Assembly (NCBI GenBank): GCA_035691485.1
Contig: DASSIZ010000069.1
Span: 124,001-188,000, forward strand
Direction of reading: 5' to 3'
DNA length: 64,000 nt
From: Terriglobales bacterium
GTDB taxonomy: Bacteria > Acidobacteriota > Terriglobia > Terriglobales > Acidobacteriaceae
In this document: positions 53,672 through 62,183 of the stretch, piece after piece
How the letters are laid out: each line of letters opens with the position of its first letter
Numbering within the stretch: the first letter of the stretch is position 1
Made by a program: the position numbers and the translations under genes
The notes under the pieces: model-generated
The model's database searches: none
What the model saw: only the letters and a program-made list of their open reading frames with translations
What the model was told of the DNA's origin: nothing

Positions 53672-53687
53672 TGGCAGCCACCGTGCA
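53672..53687 (+). promoter_or_regulatory. Sigma-54-like -24/-12 element of the chemotaxis operon
   Basis: TGGCAG-CCACCG-TGCA has the invariant GG and GC separated by the required 10 nt, with TGGCA matching the -24 consensus. Transcription would begin near 53698, 22 nt before the first ATG. The flanking -12 base is G, not T, so the match is partial. Confidence 0.45.
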
Positions 53688-53719
53688 TTTACTCGGGTGG
53701 AATTTGTCCTCGGGCGGCC

Positions 53720-54046
53720 ATGTTCGGAATGACTAAAGGGCGCTGGGTGATGGTGGCAGTTCTCGGCCTGGCGCTATGTTCGCCGGCATCGACGACCGAA
53801 AGCGAACGCAAGGTCCTGAGCAAAGTAAAGCCGGCCTATCCCGCACTGGCGCGGGAAATAAATATTAGCGGGACGGTGAAGATCGAGGCCGTGATCACGG
53901 CCAACGGTACCGTGAAGGCCGTTCGCCCGTTAGGGGGGCACCCGCTGTTGATCCTGTCGGCCACGGATGCACTGCGCAAATGGCGCTACGCGCCCGGACC
54001 GGAGACCACGGTGATCGTGGAGTTCCAGTTTTCCCGCGGCGATTAA
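53720..54046 (+). CDS. TonB C-terminal-domain periplasmic protein
   Basis: A 108-residue protein with a signal-like N-terminus (MVAVLGLALCSPAST) and a TonB C-terminal domain: KVLSKVKPAYPALAREINISGTVKIEAVITANGTVKAVRPLGGHPLL and ALRKWRYAPGPETTVIVEF. It lacks the membrane anchor with the ExbB/D-contact motif and Pro-rich linker of TonB. It is the first gene of the chemotaxis operon, ending 23 bp before the MCP gene. A role in sensing at the outer membrane or cell wall is inferred. Confidence 0.78.
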   Translation: MFGMTKGRWVMVAVLGLALCSPASTTESERKVLSKVKPAYPALAREINISGTVKIEAVITANGTVKAVRPLGGHPLLILSATDALRKWRYAPGPETTVIVEFQFSRGD

Positions 54047-54069
54047 CGCGCCCGATTGCGAGAGTAGCC

Positions 54070-56076
54070 ATGACGATCAGTAAGAAACTGTACCTGAATT
54101 TCGGAGCGATACTGGCGCTGCTGCTGGTGCTGTTCATAGTGAATATCACCGCGGTGCAACGCGAGCACATGGCTCGTGCCTCGGCATCGCGCGCTCTGGA
54201 ACTGGCGCAGCAAGGCGAATTAGTCCGGTTCCAGATGATGCAGAACCGGTTGTACCTGCGCAATTACCTGCTTAGCGGCGATTCGCGCGAAGTGGACAAG
54301 ATGGATGAGGGCATCGCGCGACTGCACAACCTGCTGAAGAACTTGAGTTCACAGGTGAATTCCGAGGCCCATCGTAACGCCCTGCACAGCCTCGAGAGTG
54401 CGGAGCAGCAATGGGAATCCGGCTTTGCGCGTCCCCTGGTGCAAAAGCGCAAGGAAGTTGAAAGCGGCTCGACCACGGTGGCGGCGCTCCAGATTTTTTA
54501 CCTGCAGCTCAATCCCACGCAATGGATGAAGACTTCCACCGGCTACCTCGATGAAGGCGAAGCGGCCAACTCCAAGCTGCTGGAGTCGGAGCGCAAGAAG
54601 GACGAAGCAGCCACTTCGGCAACCACCGTCATCAGCATCGTCGGTACGGTATTGGCCATCCTGTTTGGTGTCTTCATTTCCTACAAAACTTCGAAATCCA
54701 TCTCCGATCCGCTGCAACAGCTGATGCGCGTGGCGCGAGAGATCGGCGAATCCGGCGATTTGGCCCACGAGGTGGACTGCAAGCGCGACGACGAAGTCGG
54801 CGACCTGGCCCGCTCCTTCACTTCCATGGTGACCTACCTGCGCGAAATGGCGGCGGTTTCGGAATCGATTGCCGGCGGAGACCTGGCGGTCGAAGTCAAG
54901 CCGCGCTCCTCGCGCGACACCCTGGGCAACGCATTCGCCAAGATGGTGGATGGCTTGCGTGCCTTGGTGAGCAGTGTTCGCGACAGCGCGGCGCAGGTGG
55001 CCAGCGGTTCCAACCAGGTGGCCGGCGCCTCCGACGAATCGGCCAAGATCAGCCTCAATGCCGCCGCCGCCATCGATGAAGTGAGCAGCACCATGCACGA
55101 GATGACGATCAACGTGCAGAGCATGGTGAAAAACACGCAGGTGCAGGCGTCGAGCGTGAGCGAAACCTCCGCCTCCATCGACCAGATGGTCACCTCCATC
55201 CAGCGCGTGGCCGACACAGCTAAGGTGCTGCTCGACATCAGCCAGCGCTCGCGGGAAGAGGTGCAGAACGGCATCAGCACCATGGAAAAGGCGACCGACG
55301 GGCTTACCCGCATCAATCGATCGATCTCGTCGTCGGGCGAAATTATTGCCGTGCTTGGCCAGCGGGCGGACGATATCGGAAAGATCGTCGAGGTGATTGA
55401 CGATTTGGCCGAGCAGACGAACCTGCTCGCCTTGAACGCCGCCATCGAAGCTGCGCGCGCCGGTGAACATGGCCTCGGCTTCGCCGTGGTCGCCGACGAG
55501 GTCCGCAAGCTGGCGGAAAAATCCGCGCAATCCACCAAGGAAATCGCCGAACTCATCACCAGCATTCAGAAAGAGGCGCGCAAAGCCGTGGACAATATGG
55601 AGAAGAGCACGACCATCGTGAACGAAGGCATCACCTTCGGGAACGACCTGAACATGGCGTTGCGCAAGATTTCCACCGTGGTCACTGAGGTTTATAAGTT
55701 CGCGCAGGAAATCGGCGCCGCCACCAACGAGCAGTCGCATGGCTCGTCGCAGATCGCCCGCGCCACCACGCGGCTCAACGAAATCACCCACGAGATCAAT
55801 TCCGCGGTCGAAGAGCAGGCGTCCGGCGCGCAGGCGGTGGTGAAGGCGATGGACCGCATGCGCGAATTGGTGCAACGCTCAACTTCGGGTTCCACCGAAT
55901 TGGCGGCTTCGTCGGAACAGATGTCAAAGATGTCCAGCAGCCTGCTGGATGCGATGAATCGCTTCGTCCTCGAGGGCTATAGCGGCAACGGCAATGGGAG
56001 CGCGCCCTCACCGCCGTCTCCCAAGCAGCCGAAACGGGTAGCGCCGGAGAGCTATGCGGCGGTGTCGCGCTCCTAG
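54070..56076 (+). CDS. Methyl-accepting chemotaxis protein
   Basis: The 668-residue receptor has TM1 (about 9-27), a helical periplasmic domain (28-183, four-helix-bundle/CHASE3-like), TM2 (184-204), a HAMP domain (205-258) and a long cytoplasmic coiled coil. The tip is canonical: LAEQTNLLALNAAIEAARAGEHG at about 445-468. It should therefore couple to CheW and CheA, whose genes follow. The C-terminal tail is short and Pro-rich, without an NWETF-like pentapeptide. ATG 54070 is chosen. Confidence 0.93.
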   Translation: MTISKKLYLNFGAILALLLVLFIVNITAVQREHMARASASRALELAQQGELVRFQMMQNRLYLRNYLLSGDSREVDKMDEGIARLHNLLKNLSSQVNSEAHRNALHSLESAEQQWESGFARPLVQKRKEVESGSTTVAALQIFYLQLNPTQWMKTSTGYLDEGEAANSKLLESERKKDEAATSATTVISIVGTVLAILFGVFISYKTSKSISDPLQQLMRVAREIGESGDLAHEVDCKRDDEVGDLARSFTSMVTYLREMAAVSESIAGGDLAVEVKPRSSRDTLGNAFAKMVDGLRALVSSVRDSAAQVASGSNQVAGASDESAKISLNAAAAIDEVSSTMHEMTINVQSMVKNTQVQASSVSETSASIDQMVTSIQRVADTAKVLLDISQRSREEVQNGISTMEKATDGLTRINRSISSSGEIIAVLGQRADDIGKIVEVIDDLAEQTNLLALNAAIEAARAGEHGLGFAVVADEVRKLAEKSAQSTKEIAELITSIQKEARKAVDNMEKSTTIVNEGITFGNDLNMALRKISTVVTEVYKFAQEIGAATNEQSHGSSQIARATTRLNEITHEINSAVEEQASGAQAVVKAMDRMRELVQRSTSGSTELAASSEQMSKMSSSLLDAMNRFVLEGYSGNGNGSAPSPPSPKQPKRVAPESYAAVSRS

Positions 56077-56085
56077 TTCGTTCCC

Positions 56086-56544
56086 ATGGCTAAGGAACTT
56101 CAAATCGTCGGCTTCCGAATCGGGCAGGAGACGTTTGGCCTGCCCATTTCGCTGGTCCACGAAATCGTGCGCCCGCCGGAGATCACCAGCGTCCCGCACG
56201 CGCCTGAATACGTGGAAGGGGTGATGAACCTGCGCGGACGCATCGTGCCGGTCATCGACCTCCGGCGGCGCTTCGGCAACGCCTCGGCGGGGACAAGCAG
56301 AAAAAACCGCGTCCTGGTCGTGGAGGTGGAATCGCGCGCGGTCGGACTGGTGGTGGACAGCGCCTCGGAAGTCCTGAAGATCAGCGATGCGCAAATCGAG
56401 CCGGCGCCGAATGTCTTTACCGATCCCGGCACCAACTACGTGACCGGGGTCGCCAAGTACCAGGGGCGGCTGATTATCCTGGTGGACATGAAGAAGATCT
56501 TGCAACCCGGTGAATTGTGCCTGCCCGCGAACGCAGGCGTGTAA
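56086..56544 (+). CDS. cheW: Chemotaxis coupling protein CheW
   Basis: The 152-residue SH3-like adaptor links receptors to CheA. It has the family's FGLPISLVHEIVRPPEITSVPHAPEYVEGVMNLRGRIVPVIDLRRRFG and the end block VAKYQGRLIILVDMKKIL. Located 9 bp after the MCP gene. Confidence 0.95.
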   Translation: MAKELQIVGFRIGQETFGLPISLVHEIVRPPEITSVPHAPEYVEGVMNLRGRIVPVIDLRRRFGNASAGTSRKNRVLVVEVESRAVGLVVDSASEVLKISDAQIEPAPNVFTDPGTNYVTGVAKYQGRLIILVDMKKILQPGELCLPANAGV

Positions 56545-56550
56545 CGGACT

Positions 56551-57450
56551 ATGGCGACTCCTTCGATCCAGTTGTCGGAACCCGAGCTGAAACTGCTGCA
56601 GACACTGGTTTACCAGGAATGCGGTATGGTCTTCGACCGTCGGCGAGCCCATTTTCTGCGGGACCGGTTGCAGCGTCGGCTGCTCGCCTGCCGGCTGGAC
56701 TCCTTCTACAGCTACTACCGGTTGCTTACCAGCCGCGAAGGCCGGACAGAATTGGCCACCTTGCTGGAAAACCTCACCATTAACGAAACCAGCTTTTTCC
56801 GCAACAAGCCGCAGCTGGACTTGTTTCACAAGGTTACTCTGGAAGATTTGCTGCGAAAAAAGCACGCGGAGTGCGATTTTTCCATTCGCATCTGGAGCGC
56901 GGGCTGCTCGACCGGGCAGGAGCCGTACACGATTGCCATGCTGCTGTGCGACGCACTGGCGTATCACACGCTGTGCAACGTGCCTCGTCCCATTATGCCC
57001 TCACCCAAGCCGCTGGTTCCGCCGCCGTGGAAGGTGGAAATCCTCGCTTCCGACATCAGCTACGCCGCGCTGCGGACGGCGCAGGAGGGCAGTTACAGCG
57101 AACAGCAGATGGAGCCCGTCGACTTCATGTACCGGCTCCGCTATTTCGACAAGATCGGCTCGCGGTACGCGGTGAAGCAATCCGTCAAGCAGATGGTGAA
57201 GTGCGATTTTCACAACCTCAAGGCCGACTTCCTGCCGCAGGGTAATGACGTCATCTTCTGTCGCAACGTCATGATTTATTTTGACGAGCCGGAGCAGAAC
57301 CGGCTGGCCGAGAAGCTCTACCGGTGCCTGCGTCCGGGCGGGTATTTGTTCGTTGGTCATAGCGAAACGCTTTTTGGGCTGAGTGACAAATTCCGCATGG
57401 TCCACCAGAACAACGGGACCGCGTACCAGCGCAATGAGGTGCAGGCGTGA
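56551..57450 (+). CDS. cheR: Chemotaxis protein methyltransferase CheR
   Basis: The 299-residue SAM enzyme methylates receptor glutamates. N-terminal helical domain (RRRAHFLRDRLQRRLL), then the SAM site IRIWSAGCSTGQEPYTIAMLL, FCRNVMIYFDEPEQNRL and the end GYLFVGHSETLFGLSDKF. TINETSFFRN is the substrate-loop motif. A Pro-rich insert (PRPIMPSPKPLVPPPW) after SAM motif I is unusual. Its stop overlaps the cheA GTG start (GTGA). Confidence 0.94.
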   Translation: MATPSIQLSEPELKLLQTLVYQECGMVFDRRRAHFLRDRLQRRLLACRLDSFYSYYRLLTSREGRTELATLLENLTINETSFFRNKPQLDLFHKVTLEDLLRKKHAECDFSIRIWSAGCSTGQEPYTIAMLLCDALAYHTLCNVPRPIMPSPKPLVPPPWKVEILASDISYAALRTAQEGSYSEQQMEPVDFMYRLRYFDKIGSRYAVKQSVKQMVKCDFHNLKADFLPQGNDVIFCRNVMIYFDEPEQNRLAEKLYRCLRPGGYLFVGHSETLFGLSDKFRMVHQNNGTAYQRNEVQA

Positions 57451-59558
57451 GCTCCCATTCCGACGATCGCTCCTCTGAGATGCGGGACCTGTTTTTCCAA
57501 AGCGCGCAGGACCTGTTGCAGGCGCTCAACGAGCAGGGGCTCGCGCTGGAACAGGATTCGTCGAATGCAGAGGCGGTGCGAGAAATCCGGCGCATCGTGC
57601 ACACGCTCAAAGGCGACTCCGCCGCTTGCGGCTTCCGGGAACTCACCGACCTGGCGCACGAGCTGGAAGATGTGCTCACGCCGGAGATCGCCGCCGCCAA
57701 TGGCCCTTCCTTGCCGGATGTCGTGCTCAGCGCGGCCGACATGTTCGACGCGCTATGCGCCGCCTATCGCGCCCGTCTGGATCCGCCGAACGGAGACCCG
57801 CTGCGCGCCATGATTTGGCGCATGGCGCAGCAAGCTTCGCAGCCGGTGAGGCCCGCGGCCGAACTGAAGCCGGGGTTCTCCTGGTCTGAGTACGAACAGC
57901 TCGCAATGCGCGAAGCGGCGGGACGAGGACTTCATGTCTTCGAAATTGCCATCGCCATTGCCGCAGACTGCCCCATGCGCGCGGCTGGCATTGCTCTGCT
58001 GAAGAAAGTTCTGGAGAAAGCGGGTACGCTGCTAGCGACCTCCCCCGAGGAATCGAAGTGGGCCGATGCCCGCCATATGGAATTTGCCATCGCTACCGAA
58101 CGCGATGAACAGTGGCTGAACAACAAATGCCGCCTGCCTGGCGTGGTGGCAGAAGTCGCGATCGAAAAATTTGCGCCAGCGCTGGAACTCACCGACGAGG
58201 ACGCGGCCATGGCAACCACTGCAAGCGCGACCTCCGCGGTGGGCTCATCACTGACGGCTTCGCCGGCGGGTAGCCACAGCGCCGCCGTAAATCGGATGGC
58301 GGCGTCCCCGGCCGAAAGCACGCTGCGTGTCGACGCCGAGCGCATCGACAATCTGCTCAATCTCGTCGGTGAACTGGTGATTGGCAAATCCATGCTCCAC
58401 CAGTTGCTGCAAGAATTCACGGTGCGCTTGCCGAAGGACCCGCTGCGCGCCAAGTTCGCCGACGCCCTCGCATTCCAATCACAACTGCTCAATGGGCTGC
58501 AGCGCTCAGCGATGAAGATTCGCATGGTGCCGGTAGACCAGCTGTTCCGCCGCTTCCCGCGCCTGGTGCGTGACGTCGCGAGAGTGTGCGGGAAGGATGT
58601 GAAGCTCGAGGTGAGTGGGCAGGAGACCGATCTCGACAAAGGGTTGCTGGACGCGCTTGCCGAGCCGCTGGTCCACTTGGTCCGTAACGCCGTAGACCAC
58701 GGCATCGAAACGCCCGCCGAACGCCGCGTCGCCGGCAAGCCGGAACAGGGCACGATCCATCTTCACGCCTGCCACCAGGGCAACCAGGTAGTGATTGAGA
58801 TCAGCGACGATGGCCGCGGCATTGATTCCGCAGGCGTGCTTGCGAAAGCGGTCTCGCGTGGCCTTATCACTGCCGAGCAGGCGGAGCGCACCACCGAAGC
58901 GAGCGCCATCGATTTCATTTTCCAACCGGGATTCAGCACTGCCGAACGAATCAGCGAAATTTCCGGACGCGGAGTCGGCATGGACGTGGTGAAGAGTGCC
59001 ATCCAGAAACTGAAAGGCAGCGTCGGCGTCGAAACACAGCCCGGGCGGGGAACCGCCTTTCAGCTGCGTATGCCGCTCACGCTCGCCATCATCCGCGCCA
59101 TGCTGTTTCGTGTCGCCGACCGCCTGTACGCAATGCCGCTCGAATCGGTGCTCGAGATTACCCGCGCGAGCGGAACCGACATCCACCGTGTGGACAATCA
59201 CGAGGTGCTTCAGCTCCGTGAAGACGTGCTGACCGTGGTGCGGTTGAGCCAGCTTTCGGCGGCGACGCCGGCCGGCAATAGCGATGGACGCGTGTTCGTT
59301 ATCGTGATCGGGAACGGCGGCCGCAAGTTCGGGCTGCTGGTCGACCAGTTGGTCGGCGAAGAAGAACTCGTGATCAAGCCTTTGGACGAGACCATCGTCG
59401 CCAGCGAGTTGGTGAGTGGAGCTTCGGTGCTCGGCGATGGGAGCGTGGTCCTGATCCTCAATGTCAGCGAAGTTCTTCGGAAATTCGCGCGCACTCGCCT
59501 CAACACTGCCTTGATTTCTGAGTCCGGGGACGGCCGCTCCAGGGGGGCAATGGCGTGA
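57447..59558 (+). CDS. cheA: Chemotaxis histidine kinase CheA
   Basis: The 703-residue kinase has a P1 HPt domain with His52 in VHTLKGDSAACGFREL, a P2-like domain (about 150-240, FEIAIAIAADCPMRAAGIALL), P3 dimerisation (DNLLNLVGELVIGKSMLHQ, about 300-370), P4 ATPase (LVHLVRNAVDHGIE, ISDDGRGID) and a P5 regulatory domain at the end. All parts needed for transphosphorylation are present. GTG start at 57447 overlaps the cheR stop. Confidence 0.95.
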   Translation: MSSHSDDRSSEMRDLFFQSAQDLLQALNEQGLALEQDSSNAEAVREIRRIVHTLKGDSAACGFRELTDLAHELEDVLTPEIAAANGPSLPDVVLSAADMFDALCAAYRARLDPPNGDPLRAMIWRMAQQASQPVRPAAELKPGFSWSEYEQLAMREAAGRGLHVFEIAIAIAADCPMRAAGIALLKKVLEKAGTLLATSPEESKWADARHMEFAIATERDEQWLNNKCRLPGVVAEVAIEKFAPALELTDEDAAMATTASATSAVGSSLTASPAGSHSAAVNRMAASPAESTLRVDAERIDNLLNLVGELVIGKSMLHQLLQEFTVRLPKDPLRAKFADALAFQSQLLNGLQRSAMKIRMVPVDQLFRRFPRLVRDVARVCGKDVKLEVSGQETDLDKGLLDALAEPLVHLVRNAVDHGIETPAERRVAGKPEQGTIHLHACHQGNQVVIEISDDGRGIDSAGVLAKAVSRGLITAEQAERTTEASAIDFIFQPGFSTAERISEISGRGVGMDVVKSAIQKLKGSVGVETQPGRGTAFQLRMPLTLAIIRAMLFRVADRLYAMPLESVLEITRASGTDIHRVDNHEVLQLREDVLTVVRLSQLSAATPAGNSDGRVFVIVIGNGGRKFGLLVDQLVGEEELVIKPLDETIVASELVSGASVLGDGSVVLILNVSEVLRKFARTRLNTALISESGDGRSRGAMA

Positions 59559-60646
59559 TGCAGCCCGTCCGAGTGCTGGTGGTCGATGATTCCGCCCTGA
59601 TGCGGAAACTGATCCCGCAAATGCTGGAGCGGGACGCCTCGATTCGAGTTGTAGACACCGCCATGGATGGCGCCTTCGCGCTTTCCAAGATCGAAGAAGT
59701 GAAGCCGGATGTGATCACCCTGGATTTGGAAATGCCGCGCATGCACGGAATCGAGACCCTGCGCGAGATCACGCGCCGGCACCGCATTCCCGTGATCGTC
59801 GTCAGCGCACACACCACTGCGGGCGCCACTACGACCTTTAAAGCTCTGGCGATGGGCGCGCTCGATTTCGTGGCCAAGCCGGCCGGTGCCGCGTCGGCAC
59901 AGATGGATGAAATCGCCACCGAACTGATTTCCAAGATCAAGATCGCTGCCGGGGTGATCGGCGCTGCGCCCGCCATCGCATCCCTGCCACAGAACCCCAA
60001 GCGGCCCCGCCCCAGGATCACGCACGAGCCGACTCGAATTATCGCTATAGGAATTTCGACCGGCGGACCTACTACGTTGCAATACGTGCTGTCGCAGCTT
60101 CCGGGCGATTTCCCCGGCAGCATTCTTGTTGTGCAGCACATGCCGGAGGGTTTTACCGAGATGTTTGCGCGCCGGCTCAATGACACCTGCGCCGTCGAGG
60201 TGAAAGAGGCGCGCTCGGGCGACCTGCTGGCCGCCGGGCGCGTGCTGATCTGTCCCGGCAACCACCATTTGCGCTTGCGACGCATGCCGCTCGGTCCGGT
60301 CGTCATTTTGGGAAACGAGGAGCGCGTAAACGGACATCGCCCCTCGGTGGACGTGCTGTTCCGTTGCGTTGCGCGGGAATTCGGGCCCAAGGCAATCGCG
60401 GTCCTGATGACGGGAATGGGCGACGACGGCGCCGACGCGATGGCCGAAGTAAAAGCGGCCGGCGGTCTTACCATTGCCCAGAGCGCTGAATCGTGCGTCG
60501 TGTTCGGCATGCCGAAGGCGGCCATCGAGCGCGGCCACGCGGAGCGCGTGCTCTCACTCGACGGGTTGGTTAGCGCCTTGCAGGCGCAGTGCAACTTGGG
60601 GCGCACGGAAGCAGCCAGCACGGTGGCTGCTCAGCCGGCGAGGTGA
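59558..60646 (+). CDS. cheB: Chemotaxis protein-glutamate methylesterase CheB
   Basis: The product is a receiver domain (phospho-acceptor Asp56 in DVITLDLEMP, counting from ATG 59558) linked to the CheB esterase: Ser in GISTGGPTTLQ, His in VVQHMPEGF and Asp in MTGMGDDGADAM. It removes methyl groups from receptors. The ATG overlaps the cheA stop (TGATG). Receptor adaptation enzymes CheR and CheB are thus both in the operon. Confidence 0.95.
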   Translation: MQPVRVLVVDDSALMRKLIPQMLERDASIRVVDTAMDGAFALSKIEEVKPDVITLDLEMPRMHGIETLREITRRHRIPVIVVSAHTTAGATTTFKALAMGALDFVAKPAGAASAQMDEIATELISKIKIAAGVIGAAPAIASLPQNPKRPRPRITHEPTRIIAIGISTGGPTTLQYVLSQLPGDFPGSILVVQHMPEGFTEMFARRLNDTCAVEVKEARSGDLLAAGRVLICPGNHHLRLRRMPLGPVVILGNEERVNGHRPSVDVLFRCVAREFGPKAIAVLMTGMGDDGADAMAEVKAAGGLTIAQSAESCVVFGMPKAAIERGHAERVLSLDGLVSALQAQCNLGRTEAASTVAAQPAR

Positions 60647-60719
60647 AGGAATTGTGACCTGACTTCTCGTTTGGATTCTGCGCCAATGGCCGACGGCCAG
60701 CGGCGCGATGAGGTAAACC

Positions 60720-61166
60720 ATGGAGCAATTCACGACGTTGCTGCGCAAAAAAGACAGGCAACCGATCCGCTATCTGGTGGTGGACGATTCCATTTTCGCG
60801 CGCAAGAACCTGGCGCGCATGATCGAGTCCTTCGGTGGGCGCGTGGCCGGCGAAGCCGGCGATGGTTGCACGGCTATCACAGAATACACGCGCACTCTGC
60901 CTGACGTAGTCCTGATGGACATCATCATGCCGCAGATGGAAGGCATCGAGGCAGCCGAGAAAATTCTTCGCCTGCACCCGCAGGCGCGCATTGTCATGGT
61001 CTCCTCGGTGGGCTACCAGGAAAACATCATCGCCGCTTTGGAAAAAGGGGCGCGCCACTTCGTGCAGAAACCGGTCAAACCCGCGGTCCTGTACGACGTG
61101 GTGAAGTACGTGATGGCGGACGACGCCATCACCGCCGTCGAAGCGTCGGCAGGAGCAACGCTATGA
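60720..61166 (+). CDS. CheY-like receiver protein
   Basis: A 148-residue receiver with a short N-terminal extension (MEQFTTLLRKKDRQP). The acidic pair is VDDS, the phospho-acceptor Asp67 is in VVLMDIIMPQMEG, and the Lys is in FVQKPVK. It lacks a DNA-binding domain, so it is likely the output of CheA to a motility apparatus; no flagellar or pilus genes are in the window. Overlaps cheX by 4 nt. Confidence 0.9.
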   Translation: MEQFTTLLRKKDRQPIRYLVVDDSIFARKNLARMIESFGGRVAGEAGDGCTAITEYTRTLPDVVLMDIIMPQMEGIEAAEKILRLHPQARIVMVSSVGYQENIIAALEKGARHFVQKPVKPAVLYDVVKYVMADDAITAVEASAGATL

Positions 61167-61636
61167 GACTGGAACTGATTCAGCCGTTTATCAACGCGGC
61201 CGATGCAGTGCTGGCTCAGAACCTGGAATGCAGCACGCGCGTGTCCAATGTCAGCATGGAGCAGGCGGCGTACCGGCGGCGCGGTTTGGCGGCCGTCGTC
61301 ACCATCAAAGGAGACATCGAAGGCAGGATCGTCTTCGACCTCGACCGCGACATGGCGGTGCGCGTCGCGTCGGCTCTGGCGGGTGACGGACTGTGCGATG
61401 CCGATAATTTCGTGAGCGAGACCATCTGCGAACTGGCCAACCAGGTGATCGGCAATGCCATCACCAGCCTCAATGACCAGGGATTTCACTTCCGCATTCA
61501 GCCACCCGAGGTGCATACCGCCGAGGAGGGCCTCGCCGGCAGTGAAGATACCGAGGCGCTGGTCATGTGCTTCGATACGCCTGGCGGCAGCGTGTTCATG
61601 AATATCGCACTGCGCTTCCCGCGGCTAAGCGCCTAG
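61163..61636 (+). CDS. cheX: CheX-like CheY phosphatase
   Basis: A 157-residue CheC/CheX/FliY-type protein. The phosphatase motif ExxN is present in SETICELANQVIGNA, and VTIKGDIEGRIVFDLDRDMAVRVASALAG matches the family core. With CheZ absent it would dephosphorylate the adjacent CheY-like protein. It ends the operon. Confidence 0.88.
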   Translation: MRLELIQPFINAADAVLAQNLECSTRVSNVSMEQAAYRRRGLAAVVTIKGDIEGRIVFDLDRDMAVRVASALAGDGLCDADNFVSETICELANQVIGNAITSLNDQGFHFRIQPPEVHTAEEGLAGSEDTEALVMCFDTPGGSVFMNIALRFPRLSA

Positions 61637-61652
61637 AGCAGGCGACCTGCTC
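61636..61652. terminator. Stem-loop at the end of the chemotaxis operon
   Basis: GAGCAGG (61636-61642) pairs with CCTGCTC (61646-61652) around a CGA loop, overlapping the cheX stop codon. No T run follows, so it is only a weak terminator candidate. Confidence 0.35.
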
Positions 61653-61669
61653 CTTACACCGCCGATGAT

Positions 61670-62128
61670 TCAGGAGCGCGCCATCTCTTCGCGCGCGATC
61701 TTTTCCGCTTCCGCCTTCAGCGCTTCCAGCCAGTCTTTGTGCATGGCGAGAAGCGCTTGCTTCATGCCGTTGCCAAACAGCGCGGCGACCAAACCAGACA
61801 TGTCTTCCCACGTCTTGATCAGAGTGGTGCCGTCGCTCTGCGCCTCGAAGCTGAACCAATGCTCGCCGGTAAAGCCGGTGGTCTTCCCCACCCAGGCAAT
61901 CTTATTAGGCACTGCCGATTCGATGATGACTGGCCGGAAGCTGATCTTGCGCGGGTACACCAACTCCATCAGGAACTGGCTGCCTTTCTGCCATGGCGCT
62001 CCGCTGATCCACTTGGCCCTTCCGACAACGCGGTTCCACCACGGCCACTCTTCCAGCTTCTGAAACTTTTGCCAGACGTGTTCCGGCTTACACTTCGCGG
62101 TCACGGCGTATTCCAACCTGGTTGCCAT
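61670..62128 (-). CDS. SRPBCC-family (START-like) protein
   Basis: A 152-residue protein starting MATRLEYAVTAKCKPEHVWQKFQKLEEWPWWNRVVG. It has the SRPBCC/Bet v1-like pattern with a hydrophobic pocket that binds a lipid or other hydrophobic ligand. Its function is unknown. The ATG at 62128 is preferred to a GTG six codons upstream. Confidence 0.82.
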   Translation of the reverse strand: MATRLEYAVTAKCKPEHVWQKFQKLEEWPWWNRVVGRAKWISGAPWQKGSQFLMELVYPRKISFRPVIIESAVPNKIAWVGKTTGFTGEHWFSFEAQSDGTTLIKTWEDMSGLVAALFGNGMKQALLAMHKDWLEALKAEAEKIAREEMARS

Positions 62129-62183
62129 CGCTCGGAGTTCCCCCACCGTACTTGTTCAGAAGCCGAGACCTGACCGCTGACTC

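Noticed and set aside
54349-55875. 508-codon minus-strand frame opposite the MCP gene
   Set aside because: Shadow of the canonical receptor; His/Gly/Val-rich translation without any domain pattern.
59210-60538. 442-codon minus-strand frame opposite cheA/cheB
   Set aside because: Antisense to two strongly conserved genes and no recognisable motif.
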